From Panagrolaimus kolymaensis (lineage: Eukaryota; Nematoda; Chromadorea; Rhabditida; Panagrolaimidae), in NCBI GenBank assembly GCA_028622995.1, contig JAJQJQ010000003.1, positions 8,866,001-8,930,000 of the forward strand: a stretch of DNA of 64,000 nucleotides, written 5' to 3'. The notes under the pieces were generated by a model, which was given only the letters and a program-made list of their open reading frames with translations, had not been told where the DNA came from and did no database searches. Positions 24,085 through 37,275 of this stretch are shown in pieces. Numbering within the stretch: the first letter of the stretch is position 1; every line of letters begins with the position of its first letter. The position numbers and the translations under genes are program-made.

Positions 24085-25481
24085 ATGGATCGTGAAGCAT
24101 TTTTTATTATTTCTTACACATTCGCTATTTTTTCTTACTTTGGTATCGAAAATATTTTTTTATCAATTAAATTTTTTTTAATTTTAAAGCTTTCAGGTCA
24201 AAACTCTTATTCCCCTGGCTTTTTTTGTTTGTTGCTTCAAGGCTCTCATTACGAGACTCTCTTGGAAAATATGAACGTTGATGGATTGAAAAGTATTTAC
24301 GTTGCGGGTGATGATGAATATGATTTTGTTAGAAAACTTGGTAAAGGCGCTTTTGGGATCGTCGTATTTGCAAAGGGACGTAAAACTAAAAAAGAGCGGG
24401 CAATCAAATTAATTAATTTGGATAATTTTAGCGAAGACCCTGGTGTAAGTTTAAATTAAGTATACTAATAAAATTTTATCTATATTTATTTAGTATGCTA
24501 ATCGAGAAATTGACAGCTTAAAATTGGTTCATTGTATGAATGTTATCAAACTTTATCAATCTGGAACAATTGGGGTATGTGATTTAAATAAACTTTTTAT
24601 TCTTTTTTAAAATAAATCGGTTATTGATTTTATATTTTAGACCAAACTATATCTTCTATTGGAATATGCAGCTGGTGGAAGCCTCTATGATTTAATCATA
24701 GAAACTAAAAAACAATGGGATAAATTTGCAAAAAGTACATTTTTCATTTAAAATTTTTAAAACAAATCTTATCGAGAACTGAACAAGTCACTGTGACAGG
24801 ATTTTTTGGTGTGAAACACTACAAAGTCAGCGCACTTCCTTGGAAAAGTTCATTCTTAACCATTTTACAAAATGAATATATTGAATGAACTTTTCTAAAG
24901 TTTAGTTCAAGTTTCGATGAAAAAATAGAAATTTTTTTTGCTAAAGAATAATTTATCCCATTTTTTAGATATCGATCAGTTTGAAAAATTGATGTATTCT
25001 CTTTTTTGGCAAATCGTTGATGGTCTTGAATGCTTGCATTCAAAAGGAATGGCTCATCGTGATTTAAAGCCCGAAAATATTTTATTTCGTGACTCGATGA
25101 AAACTAAAATTATTATCGCAGACTTTGGCCTTTCAAAATCTATCAAAAAAGGGAAGTTTTTTTTATTTTTCAACAATTTCAAGTCTAATTTTATTTTTAG
25201 ACATATATTTGACATCCGTTTGCAATGCACCAAGTGCTAAAATGTATACACAATGTGGCACCGAAGGATATTGTGCGCCAGAAGTCTTTGAAAATTATGC
25301 AGGATATGATGGATTTAAAGCTGATATGTATTCATTGGGGGTGGTACTTGGTGCGAGGATGACATGTGGTGGCGCATTAACCGATCCGCCAAACAAATGC
25401 AAAAATTTAATTAAACAACTAACCGCTTCTTCACCATCCGCCCGCCCATCATGTGCTGAAATTAAAAAGAACAAGCATTGA
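24085..25481 (+). CDS. Serine/threonine protein kinase, atypical or degenerating
   Basis: Exons 24085-24444, 24494-24574, 24641-24734 and 24969-about 25146 join in frame, then the reading frame changes before the last part (about 25197-25481). Visible kinase landmarks in order: LGKGAFGIVVFAKG (glycine loop), RAIKLI (Lys), NREIDSLKLVHC (helix C Glu), LLLEYAAGGSLYDLI (hinge), HRDLKPENILF (catalytic loop), IADFGLSK (DFG), CGTEGYCAPEVF (APE), ADMYSLGVVLG and SARPSCAEI. The last lobe is about 30 residues short between VVLG and NLIKQL, and the stop follows directly after KKNKH. No standard donor/acceptor pair gives a normal-sized intron joining DFGLSK to the APE exon with the strong TTTTTAG site at 25200. 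The first 60 codons may include a retained intron. CAMK-like by its catalytic-loop wording. Confidence 0.6.
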
Positions 25482-25821
25482 GAGGTAAAGAAATGACGGC
25501 CTTTTTTAAATCAATATTAATATATTTTTTCCTGTCTTATAGAGTTGTTCCATAATTTGAATGTTATTATATTCACATATCAAGGAATGCATTTAAAATT
25601 TAGTTAAAACATAGCCTAATTCCGCATTTATGCAATTATTTGAATTTTTTCTTTTATTTATTTTTATTAACCTTGTTTTTATTAAAAATGCGTAAATATT
25701 TTAATAAAGTAAATAAATTTATTTTTTGAAAATATGATTTAAAGAAATACGAACTTTATCTTTGAGACGTTTAACAAAGAATAAAATTTAAATTTTTAAT
25801 TATAGCATTCACTTTAAAAAT
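25482..25821. other. Tail-to-tail spacer
   Basis: About 340 bp between convergent genes, AT-rich, with AATAAA-like motifs near 25700 and no coding signal. Confidence 0.4.
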
Positions 25822-26471
25822 TTAGCAAAAATTGCTTCGCATTTGTCTTCTAAATCGTCGCATATAATTTAATGCAGTTTTGGTATCAACTTTGAGAATG
25901 CATTGACTGAAACCTGTTGAATCGATGGAAGGTTCAGGATGAGCAAATTCTGGACACTTTTTCCCTAAAAATGAAATATTATTCTTTCTTTTTTTTTAGT
26001 TTCAGCAATGTTTATACTTACAGCATTTATTAAAAAGAAAATGACGTCCTGCATCACATAAACAACGGGGAGGAGATTGAGAGCTATCGCAATGTGTGGA
26101 TTCACAGGCTCGTTTGCATTGGTCGTCGATAACGCAACCTGTTTCATTTGGTTTCAAAGCTAAAAGAAAAAATGTTTAAGTCGTCCATAAATTTATTATT
26201 AAACCTTTAAGACAGCATCCTTTGGAGTCATTTGTGGCTTGGAAGCAGCTCAAAACTGTGGGACAATCCATCGTTGTTGAACACTCTAAAAAAATTATTT
26301 TGGACGTCAAAAAGTTAAATAATTTTTAGTTTCTAATTAGTAATTACCAGTCTCGCATTTAAATGCATGTTGATCGCCAGCTGGCACGGTTCTTACTTCT
26401 CGTGAATTATACCATGGTTGAGTTCCGACAACATTAGAAAGAATAATACTGGAAATAATTAACAAAAACAT
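25822..26471 (-). CDS. Small secreted protein with EB-like cysteine module
   Basis: Four minus-strand exons (26348-26471, 26205-26285, 26022-26159, 25822-25964), each with good GT/AG borders and matching phases, give 161 residues. The first exon is a signal peptide (MFLLIISSIILSNVVG) followed by a short region ending in FKCET. Exons 2 and 3 have regularly spaced Cys: CSTTMDCPTVLSC, GCCLK, GCVIDDQCKRACESTHC, RCLCDAGRHFLFNKC. This resembles the short EB/EGF-like modules also present in the giant genes to the right. The last exon is basic and ends NYMRRFRRQMRSNFC. No individual open frame is long, so the gene is easily missed. Function unknown; probably extracellular. Confidence 0.75.
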
Positions 26472-27059
26472 AATAGTACAAAAAATTGAGTCGACGCTAA
26501 ATCAAAAAAATTTTTAAGAATGAAATAAATGAGATTTAGTTTTTCAATTAAAAAAACAATACACTCGAAAAAGAAAATATAAAAAAACGTGCGTGTGAAA
26601 AAAAAGCTAATGGTCATCAAATTTTTGTTTAGTCTTTTTTTCTTTTTTTTTAACTAACGATGATGGTCGTCAGGAAATCTCTTGAGATTATCGCTCAATT
26701 TTTTCACGCAGTCGAAAGCAAAAAAAGGTCATCATTTTTATTTTTTAATTATTTGATTAGCGTTACTATATACTTTACAGTTAGTTTTTGTTTCGATAAA
26801 AGAAGTAAAGAGATATACAAAAAAAATGACAAATAAAAAAAAGCATTAAATTTTTTTCTTAGTTATTAAAAATTGTTATTCAAGGATTCATCGCAAACAT
26901 AAATTATTTAGCTAATGTAATTTATCGAAGTTATTCATCATAATATAATGATAAGCATGTTGTTCCATGCATCAACTAAAACATTTACTTTTAGTATATC
27001 TAAATTTTTCTTCGCTTTGATGTGAATTTCAATAAATTATTCTAAGAGGTTTAAAACTA

Positions 27060-28550
27060 ACAATATTTGAATTTAATATCCAAACCGATTTTTTGAAAAA
27101 TCAAGAATCAAAGATAAAAGGAAAAGTAAAAATTATTTAAATATTCAAAAAATATAAAAATTTAAAATAAAAAAAGCGCAACATACTTTTTGAAATAACA
27201 AGCTTGTAATAATAAATACAATGAACTCTTTCGAATGGCTATTTTTTAAACTTTTGGCGCCAAACATCGATCGTTGCACAATAAAAACAATAACAAAAAA
27301 GCTTCTTTGTTTGTATGTGAAAGTTTTTTTCTTATTCTTTCAAAACATGAAAGAAATTCAATTTATTTAAGTGCTTAAAAATTTACGAAGAAATATTCAC
27401 ATGAAAGCTATCGCTTATTTAAACTCTAGTTGTTAAAAAAAATTCAGAAAGTTAATTATTTCTATTAACATACTTATGTACATTGGTGTGAAAACTTATA
27501 AATAAAATCCATGAAAAGTTGTTATCGTCGATAGCAGAGATTTGCTTTTTAATGATTTTAAATCCGATATTACTATTTCTTCTTGAAGTAAATCTATTTT
27601 TTTTTTCCATTTCTTCAAAGCGAAAATTGCAATAAGCCTGAACATTTTAGTCTTATTTTTCTTTGATTTCATTCGATGTCAATGGGAGTTAAAGAGAATA
27701 TGAGATGATAACGATAAGCCGTTATGTGATTTTTTTACAGTAAAATCATAAACATATTTGTTATAAAATAAAGAATTAAAAAAAAAGAAGCCTAAAATAT
27801 TCAAAAAAATTTTATGTAGTTTTAAATACAAATGCTAATGCAACGCCGATTTTGTTTTTGCAAGCTTTCAACTCTAAATGCAATTCTTACCTTCGACTGG
27901 CAAAAGAATTTCAACCTTTGGCTCTAGATATTGATCGTCGATGCGCAACAAAAAAAAAACAAAAAGGCTTTTTTGTTTGTGAATGTTTTTTTTTCTTTTT
28001 GCAGATCCATTAAACACACAAATAAAAAAGAGCAAAATTAGAGTTTCTTTCGAGATAATCTTATTTTTTTATCATTTTCTAATTCAATTTTATGTTGATA
28101 TTTGTTGTGCTTCATGAGGAATAACATTATTAATATTGTTTAAATGTCTTTTCTTTCGCAAATGCGAAATTTTCAAAATTATAAATTTTGATTACCTTGT
28201 AACCTTTTTTTCAACACCTTTGTTGCAAAAAGTGAGAGAAGGTAAAGAAAATCAATAATATGATTATGTTTGCAATTAAGTCAGAATCTGAAACATACTT
28301 ATTATAAAATCAAAAGATAAAAAATGATTGAAATATTCAAAAAGTATAATTTTATAATATAAGACAAAAAAGCAGCTCATATTTAGGTTTCGCAAGCTGG
28401 CAAAACTAAATGCAAAGCGTACCTTCAACAGACAAAAAAAATAACCTTTGGCGTTAGACATCGACCGATGCAAAGTAAAAACATAAAAACAAAATGCATC
28501 TCTTTTTTTTCTTGTGACTGTTTTTTTATTATTTCGAAACGAAACTTTTT
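27060..28550. repeat. Three diverged direct copies of a repeat unit
   Basis: Approximate copies at 27060-27360, 27740-28010 and 28270-28550. Each contains, in the same order: a block like AAATATTCAAAAA, a block around a GCATTT/GCAATT word, a conserved core resembling TTGGCGYYAAACATCGATCG, an A-rich run, and a T-rich run after TTTGT. Identity looks low to moderate (roughly 60-70% by eye). On the minus strand, copies 2 and 3 each place a GAAG followed by GTAAGA or GTACGC at the same relative position, which looks like a donor site. They could be old transposon copies or duplicated non-coding first exons. Confidence 0.45.
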
Positions 28551-28895
28551 TTTGGGCGCCTAAAAATTAACCAAAAATTCTTTTTAGAGTTATTACTTTT
28601 TTGTTTACTTGTTTGTTTTCTGTGCAGAACTCAAAATTGATATTTTATTTAAAACTTTTTTTATAAATATACAAAATAAATCGCTGTAAATTATAAACAA
28701 TGATGAGATGAATAATCAACAACAATCTTAACAATAAATAAATTTAAAAAATTAGGATGATGGTGCAAAAACGCACCTACTTAGTTTAGTCAAATATATA
28801 CCATTTGACAAAAATTAAATAAACAAAAAATGTCATTTAAAATAAATAATAAATAATTAATTTTTTTGGGACATAAAAAAGTTGTTAACTGCCAT

Positions 28896-28901
28896 TTTAT
28901 T
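28896..28901 (-). terminator. Probable poly(A) signal of giant gene A
   Basis: AATAAA on the minus strand 24 nt after the stop codon at 28925-28927. Confidence 0.4.
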
Positions 28902-28924
28902 TTTATATTATCTGTTTTGTCTTT

Positions 28925-31900
28925 CTACTCGTCATCATTATGAGGGATTGGATCATCTGCGGAAGTTGGAGTTGGATGATGAACATCTCGACAAATGCCT
29001 CGCACAGCAATTTGATTTGGAGGACAACTATTTTCACATCGTTTTACAACGCGGCCATTAACAACTCTTTGAACTTGAACTTGATAACTTGGACACCCGC
29101 CTAAAAATATTTTACGTTTTTAGTTTGATTTTTTTTCTTAATTTGAATTTAATGCTAAATTCTTACTTGCATTACGAACATCATCCTTTCGTGAACTAAG
29201 CTTATGAAGGGCAGAAGCAGCGGTGCCAGTGGTACAACATTGATAATTTCCATTTTTGGTGTTTTTAACGCATGCATAACCCGATGGACATGAATTTGTT
29301 CCAACATTGGAGCATTGAACGGGGGTTCCAGTTGATGGGAAGAGTAAAGCTGTACCAGATGGGCAACCATGAGCGGCAGCTGTAAAATTTATAAAGTTAA
29401 AGTTTTTCTTTAAATTACAAATTTTGATTACCGCTATTAGTTCTCGAGCAGCAATAATAATTTTTAGCTTTACGTGAAAATTGACACTTGTATCCTGCAG
29501 GACAAGTGGTGGATGTACAAGTTTGAGGCACACCATTTACAAGATATGCACTGCCTCGTTCACAAACATCTTGTTTACCATTAGTATTTCTTGAATTAGT
29601 TGGACGTGATTTAGCTCCTTCATTTCCTTTTGCAGTGGCTTTGGTGGAAGTTGGAGCCGCAGCTCTACCACAACAAACATTTTTATTTAGCGAAGGACTA
29701 TGTTGGCAGGTGAAACCTTTGGGACAATTGCTTTTGCTTGGAATACAAACTCGAATTTGTTTGGTTCGAGGTTCATAGAAAGCTACTTGGCCAGACATGG
29801 GGCAAATATCATCTTTTTTACCGCCAATATTCTTTTTGCTTTCGTCAGTTGGACGAGATTTAACTTTAGTGCATACTCCACCGATGTTATGGTAATTTGA
29901 GGGGCATTTACAAATTCCATCTTCACAACTTGAGCCACCTTGACATTGAATGCTATCAACGCATTCTTTATCAACGGTGACACGTTTAAGGCAATCTTCT
30001 TTAACTCGAACTTCATCAATTGCACAGCCTTAAAAAATTATGCAATTTATGTTTTAACGAAGAAAAAGTTTTCAATGTGTTTTACCTTCAAGACATTTGC
30101 CATTAACTTCTTCGTATTCTTTATTGCAAACACATTTGCCTTCATCACAATCTCCATTTTCTGGACATTGAGCTGGATTCATGCAAACTTCATGTAATTT
30201 CATTTTTTTCAAACAAACTCCATCAACGTTAACTTGGCCATCAGTGCAAGCTAAAATTTACATATATTTTTATAACCACTTTTAAAAAATGGATAAAAAT
30301 ATACCATCAGCTGGGCTACCAGTGGTACAACAAATTTGTGAGCCACTAAAGGTTCGTTGACATGAAAAACCAGTGGGGCAAGAGCTTTGTCCCATAACGC
30401 ATGTTTGAGCTTCACCACTAATTCCAATGAATGAAACTTGATCATTTGGACATCCACCATCCATTCCACAACATTGGAATTGATTGTTGGTAGTTGAGAA
30501 TTGGCAAAAATAACCAACGGGACAATTTTGAGCAGCAGCGGTGCAAATCTTGGGTGCACTGGTGATGGGATCTTTGAAAGCCACTTGGCTATTTGGACAT
30601 CCCATAGCTGCAACTGCAAAGTAATTTCATGGTTTTAATTGTGCCGAGTGCCAAACCAACAACAAAAAAACAAAATAGAAAATAGTGAAAAAAACATAGA
30701 CGTAAGAAGAATTAGAAAAGAATTTTTTGGGGGAAAATTATCTTGCAGAATGTAATAATTAGGTTAAAAAAAGTTAAACAAGCAAAAACAAATTTTTCTT
30801 AATTTTTTAAGTTAAAAATAATTATTTGTACTGTTATTAACTGTTAAAATTCACGTTTTTGGGTAAGTAAAAAAAGTTATGTATGCAATCAAATTAACAC
30901 CCAAAAAAATATTACGTCGTGATTTACTTGTTTTTGTTGATGTAATTGCTGAAGCTCCACAGCATTGATATCTTTGATTTGAAAATGACCATTGGCATGA
31001 ATATCCTCCAGGGCATGGAGCGTTTGGTGGATTAAATGGATCACAAGTTGCAATTTGATTGTCCTTCATGTAGACGTATTCGTTGGGTGGACATCCGTCT
31101 AAAAAAATGTTTAATATTTTAATTTTGATGTCAATCTTTTAGATGGAAATTTATTACCAGAAACAGAAACGACATCTCCTTTGCAGCAAAAACCAGTAGT
31201 AAATTCATTTTGAGTGCTTTGACAAGAATATCCATTAGGGCAAGTAATGAAAGCTCCAACAGTGCATGATCTTGGCATTTGAGTATTTTCTTCAATATAA
31301 AATTCAGCTTTATTTGGGCATAAAGGACTTCCAGAACAGCAATAGCCTTGGAAGGCTCCAGGAACATCCGATTGACATGTGTATCCATTAGGGCATTGAG
31401 CACTGCTGCTACTGATGGTACAGCGAATTGGGCTCTTGGAAGATGGTTCGCGATAAAGAGATTTACCAGAGGGGCAAAGTTCTAAAAAAAAATTTGAAGT
31501 TTTTTTTAGTTATTTAAAGCCAAAGTTTACCTCCAGAAATTGAAGAACAACAATAATAACGATTTTTAATAGCATGGAATCGACAAAGATAACTAGATGG
31601 ACATGATCCATCAACATTAATCAAACATTCCCGAACACTCATATCTGCAGCATTAACAAAAGCTTTTTCACCTTCAGGACACACATCCATATTTGTAGCT
31701 CCACAACAGACGCTATTGGTAGATAATGGATCATAGGTGCAAAGGAAATTGCTTGGACAACTATTGCTTAATGCAGCATTGCATTCATATGGTAAATTAG
31801 TATTTGGATTTACATAAGCAATATCACCAGGTGTGCATGCAGCTGAGAGACAGAAATTATTGCATTGTTCCATGGAAGCGAAATTATTCAAATTTCCACT

Positions 31901-34900
31901 GCATCCATTAAAAGTGAATTGAGTGCATTCTTTAGTGACAATATTGAAATAATATCGAGCTGCAGCGGATGAACTGCATGATGAACCTTGTTGTGGAGGC
32001 AATGAACAAATGTAACCTCTAGTTGGACAGCATCGATTAACAACACTGCTGCCAGAAGTAACCGAAGTACATTCATGAGTTGATGGACAAACGTTAGTGG
32101 AAGAGCAAACCATAAGTTGACCGAATTCATTTCGTTCTGGTGTTCCACCATTGGGGCAACCTCCAACTCCGCAATATCCTTCACAATCTTCACGAGATGC
32201 AAAGTTATTGGAGTTTCCATCACAGCCGTTATATTGATAGGATTCACATTCTTGAGTTTGGGAATTATAGAAATATCTATAAGATGATCCAGAACCGCAT
32301 GTAATACCTTTATTGGCTGAGAGGGAGCATGTATAAGCTAAAGAAATATTAATTTTAAATATTTCTATTAAAATGAGAAATAAAAAATGATAAATAAATA
32401 TGTTTACCTTTAGTTGGACAACATCCCCAGACATATCCATCAAAATAGCATTCATAATTAACTGGGCAAACATTACCTGTTCCAGAATTGGAACAAACAT
32501 AATAATTTCCTTGATAATCTTTATATGCATCGCCTTGAGGACATTGTGGCTCAGCTAAAAATTATTTTTTTATTAACTTAATTATTCTAAGTTTAAATGG
32601 ATGCTTACGAATAATATTTTCACAAGTATTTTGACATTCAAGAAGTGTTTCAAAATTGTTGTCATTTCCTTGACAGCCAGTGTAATCAAAGATTTCACAA
32701 GCTCGAGTGACGGCATTATACCAATATCGGCGGACACTTTGTTTGCAATCACCAAGTCGTAAAGGTTGAGAACAAATTGCTTCTGAAAATAGAGATACGT
32801 TTTTTTATTTTTGTTAAAAATTGTTGTTTTAAAATTTAATTGATTTTTTATTATTAAATTATAAGCTCTTTATTTTTTTGCTTTTTCCCTTTTATTGTTT
32901 CCTCTTTTTTTGTCTTTCTAAACACAAGCTTTAAAAGAAAGGAAAAAGTCGCGGTCAGTCATCAAAAAATTGTTTGTTGTTGAGCAACAACAACATCGTC
33001 GAGGCGGCTGCTTTTACTTTTGTAAGCACTCTAGTGATGGACAAGATTAACTTACTTTTTTTTTTAATCGGTACACTTAATTCTTTTTAAATTACACAAA
33101 AAAATTTGCTTGCTTGTTTAAACTTTAAAGTTTAAACTACTTAAGAACTTCCTCTAATCAAGGAAGTAATTAAAAAAAAATTATGTACAACAACAAAAAC
33201 TTACGTGGTCGAGGACAACAAACATTATGATCACTTTGACATTCATGGGTGCTGGGGCAATCGGAATTACTTGAGCATCGTTGATTATTGGAACCAATTT
33301 TTAATGGAGTTCCATAATTACATTGTAATTTAGCGCAAAACATTTCACATTCAGCAGAGGATTTAAAGTTATTATAATTTCCCACTGCTCCATGATAAGT
33401 GAAAGCAATGCAGCGACCTTGTTCCGCATCATAATAATATCGGGATGAAGTTGCATAAGTGAGAGAATATGTGCGTTTCATGGGTTGTCCAGGATCAAAG
33501 TTAGTATTTCGAAGGATATCATTTGGTCTACCACCGCCATTGCTACAAATATTTGAAACTGTTGGACAACAAAGTTGCATGGATCCAACGTTAGTGCATT
33601 CAAAATTATTTGCGCATGAACTTGCTGTTTGACAATTGCTTACTGGTTCATCTTCATTCATTTGGGTTCCACTATTATATTGAGGAGAGGCACGTTTGCA
33701 TGCTGTAAATAAATTTTAATTAATCCTACTTTTGCTAATTTTTGTTAAAAGAAACATACTATCTCTACAGTATGATTCACAATGTTCACGAGTTTTAAAA
33801 TTATTTGGTGATTGCATTTCTGTTTCATCCCATGGATCCCACATAAATTGTTCACATGTGCCTGTAACAGCATTATACCACCAACGAGGTCTAACACCCG
33901 CAGGTGCTGCAGCTCCACTATCCGCTTCGCGTTTAGGTTGAATGCAAGTGAAGGCTAAAAATAGAAAGTATGTTTATTACATTATTATTTGCAAATAGTT
34001 GCAATTATTTTTAAACTACTCTTTTTTGTATATCGTGACCTAACCCAAAAGCATAATAGACAGAAAGAAAGGTATTTATCGTGATATTTATTTACTTAAT
34101 AGACAAATGAAAGAAAGTGATTCATTTCTTCTTTTTTCTTTTTTTTCTTGAACGCATATTAAAGTCGTCCAATTCCATTATTAGACGATAAATATAGACT
34201 ATTTTCTTTCTTTTTTTATTCATTGCGTGGACGTGCGCAAAAGATTTATATAAATAAAATAAAAAAGAAATTCTTTTGTTTGTTTGAAAAATGAAAAAAA
34301 AAAGATAACAGAGTCAATTTCGAAAGAAAAAAAAATTGCAAACAAAAAAGTTTCTTCACCTACCCCGATTAGGACAGCAAATACCATCGCTAGCTGGATG
34401 AATATCATAAACACCTTCCATGGCCGCTTTTACATTAGACATGGATGAAGGTGCTGTAACACAATCATAAATATCCGCAATATAAATACCATTTCCAGAA
34501 TTAAATGGTTCTTGTCCATATACACATGCTCCGCCACCATTGGTAACAAAGTTAGTGTAATCAGTAGCTGAAGAACTGCAGAATTGAAGGGGATTTACAT
34601 GTTCTCCCATAGGAACTTCTTGATCATCTGGATCTGTCATAGCCGCATTTCGAAGTTGTGAAACTGGCATAGTTAGGAGGTCATCATCGTATTCAGGAAG
34701 GGGGCATTTGGGAACTGGATCACCATCTTCACCCGAATGAAGAATACAAACAACGCCATCGCGAGATTTGGACATGACGTATGGAATGCCATTAACATCT
34801 TCAGGACATTCACATCGACTCTTTTCACAACGAGATTCAGGCCATACAGCACTACATTGTTCTGCATATTGGCAGCCACTCTCGCCGGGATTTTTCTCTA

Positions 34901-35574
34901 TAATTTCAAAAATAGTCTTTAAATTTTAAAAAATAGTGTTAAAAAACATACTCAAATAACAATATCCTTGAATGGCAACAAAGTTGCTGAGACATGTGCA
35001 AGTTCCAGTGGAGCAGAACATACCCTTAAAAATATTTTGAAATTAACTTTTATAATTAAAAAAAGTGATAGTAAAAATTACGGTTAAACAATCGGTGTTG
35101 AAAGAGCAAAAATCTCCAACTCTTCCAGATCCAGATATGCCTTGACGCTTGTATCGACCTTTACCAGATTTGCATTCTCCATCACTAAAATGTTCATTCG
35201 AACCGCAAACTTTTCGAGTAAGTTGTTTTTTATTTAGGTCACAAATGAGATATGCATTCTCGTGAATATCTGTTTGACTAAAAAAAATATTTAAAAATTA
35301 GAAAAGACAAAAAAAGGAAATTAAAAAAAATTACTTTATTTTAGAATCACAAAACAGCGAAGGTTGTTGAATTTCTTTTAAACATTTATCACCAGGTTTT
35401 GCAAGTTTACATGAATGACATGCATCCCCTATTTGGCAAGGTCTGAGCTGTTCAGAAGTTAAAACTAAAAAAGGTTAAAAAAAAGTTTAAAAATTGTTTA
35501 CAGATTAAAAACAAACCTGTGGCAAAAAATATAATTAGTATTAAAATAAATTGATATAAAGACCTGAGCAGCAT
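28925..35574 (-). CDS. Giant gene A: secreted Kunitz / lustrin Cys-rich / EB multidomain protein
   Basis: Seventeen exons: 35517-35574, 35335-35464, 35082-35277, 34952-35024, 34364-34897, 33760-33954, 33205-33702, 32609-32782, 32408-32554, 31531-32337, 31158-31481, 30928-31098, 30305-30613, 30086-30250, 29432-30028, 29167-29379, 28925-29100. All phases close, giving 1588 residues. Order: signal peptide; Cys module with a peritrophin-like half (AYLIC...[12 protein letters not shown]); furin-like RYKR|Q at about 107; EB-like C-rich pair; CPLPE block; Kunitz 1 and 2 without the Cys14/Cys38 pair; Kunitz 3-5 with it, separated by lustrin repeats; seven lustrin repeats (CP.GY.C...YQCC); two EB modules; three more lustrin repeats; and [13 protein letters not shown] at the end. 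No TM segment, so it is extracellular. Similar mixed Kunitz/lustrin proteins occur in nematodes, where some (for example MLT-11) act in moulting; orthology is not tested. Kunitz 3 has Lys at P1. Confidence 0.9.
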
Positions 35575-36671
35575 AATGCTACTTTATAGGTCGACCCTGA
35601 ATTATAAAAGACAATTAACTTTATCCAGGGTAAATTTTATTAGTTAAAATTGTTTTGCTACCACGTACAAAATATATGTTGAGTGATTAAGAAAAGAAAG
35701 AAGAATCAAAAGAATTTTGTTACAATAAAAATAAACTATACCGCCTTAAGGGGAGAAAAATTATGGAGAAGAGAAAAGTATGGGGCAAAAGTGGACGACG
35801 ACCAAGTGAAGAGGGTCCGTTATGAACGTGTGCAAAGCTAATGTAGATGAAAACTTGTGATTAAAAAAAAGTAACAACTCTAACTAAAAGCTCTCTCTTT
35901 CTTTCTTTTTCTCCCTATAAGTAAGTGACCACTATGTTGCTCGCTTGCTTGCGCAAAAGCAACTGATTTGAACGAACTGACGACTTTAGGAGAGTTCAAT
36001 ATTAAGCAAAGCAGCAGACGACTACGACTAACACTAACTTTTTTTTATGTCCTTCGATGGATTTTGCGACGCTTGCATTTTTTTGTTCGTGAAACACGGT
36101 TGATGAAGTCGATGATGATGATGATGCAGATGATGCGCGATTGGTGCCTGTCGGTGTGGCGTCGTCGAGAAGAGATAAATTTTTTTAAAGAATTTTTTTT
36201 TCTTTCTTACCTGCGGCGTTTAAAGTGAATGAGTGCGCCACGCTTTTATTTTATTTCATTTCTAAATGGCCAACGTCCACTTTAGGGACGACGCTCTTTC
36301 TTCTTTCTTTTTCTTTCTTTTTTCATTCGAACAATAAAACGTGTTGTGTTAGTTAGATAGTTAGGGCGGGTGAGGTAAAAGAAAGAAATAAAGCATCCAT
36401 CGCAAAAAAAAGAAAAAGAAAACAGTAACATCAAAAAGCAAAGAAAAATAATAAAGAGAGAATTTTAATCCAAGGATAAGTTTATTATCTTTCGATAATG
36501 GTCAAGAAATGGAATAAAAAATAAAAGTGAAATAAGTTTGATTTTTGTGATTTGAAACTTTTGAGAGTTGATGGAGAAGAAACTATTTAGATTTTGAAAA
36601 ATAATCTAATAGGAAAACCAAAAATAAAATGACATAACAAATTTAAAAAATTTTGAGTGAAAAATTTCTAA

Positions 36672-37053
36672 CAAGGGAACCTTTTTGGGTGTGAGATCGC
36701 TGGGGAAAATTCACCTAGCCCATCATGTAGTACTCATATATTTAAGACGTTTGGGAGAATATGGCTTCCCCCAGAGGGAGAGAAAAAAAGATATGTATTT
36801 ATGAAGGTACGAATTAACTATATTTAACTCAACTTTTTCTTTTGATTTTTCGCAGAACAAAACGCCAAAATATCAAACAAACGTAAGAAAAGTTGAGTTA
36901 AATATAGTTAATTCGTACCTTCATAAATACATATCTTTTTTTCTCTCCCTCTGGGGGAAGCCATATTCTCCCAAACGTCTTAAATATATGAGTACTACAT
37001 GATGGGCTAGGTGAATTTTCCCCAGCGATCTCACACCCAAAAAGGTTCCCTTG
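36672..37053. mobile_element. Perfect palindromic MITE with TAA target duplication
   Basis: Arm 36672-about 36838 begins CAAGGGAACCTTTTTGGG and its reverse complement fills about 36887-37053. I found no mismatch over roughly 160 bp. The loop is about 45 bp. TAA flanks both ends (36669-36671 and 37054-37056), a target duplication typical of PIF/Harbinger-type elements. No coding capacity. The perfect match of the arms suggests a recent insertion or ongoing gene conversion between arms. Confidence 0.85.
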
Positions 37054-37275
37054 TAAGATGAATAATATTAATGAATTTGATTTTAAATTTTTTCTAATAA
37101 AATATTATTGGTTCTATAAAAAATTTAAAAAAAATCATCAAAATTAAAAAAAGCAGAAACTCAAATATTTCCATACATCACAGAAACTATTTCTAGAAGA
37201 AAAAAAGATTAAAATAATGGTTATTATTTTGAAGCAAGCATGATTTTTTTATATATCATATATGAATTCATGGAG

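Larger units (their letters stand above)
26472..28924. other. Intergenic region with diverged repeats
   Basis: About 2.45 kb upstream of the small EB-like gene and downstream of giant gene A. No supported exon. It contains three diverged copies of a roughly 270-300-bp unit (see the repeat entry) in AT-rich sequence. Confidence 0.5.

Noticed and set aside
35968..36228. 86-residue plus-strand open frame near the MITE
   Set aside because: Driven by GATGATGATG and Arg-rich low complexity; no homology wording, no splice context.
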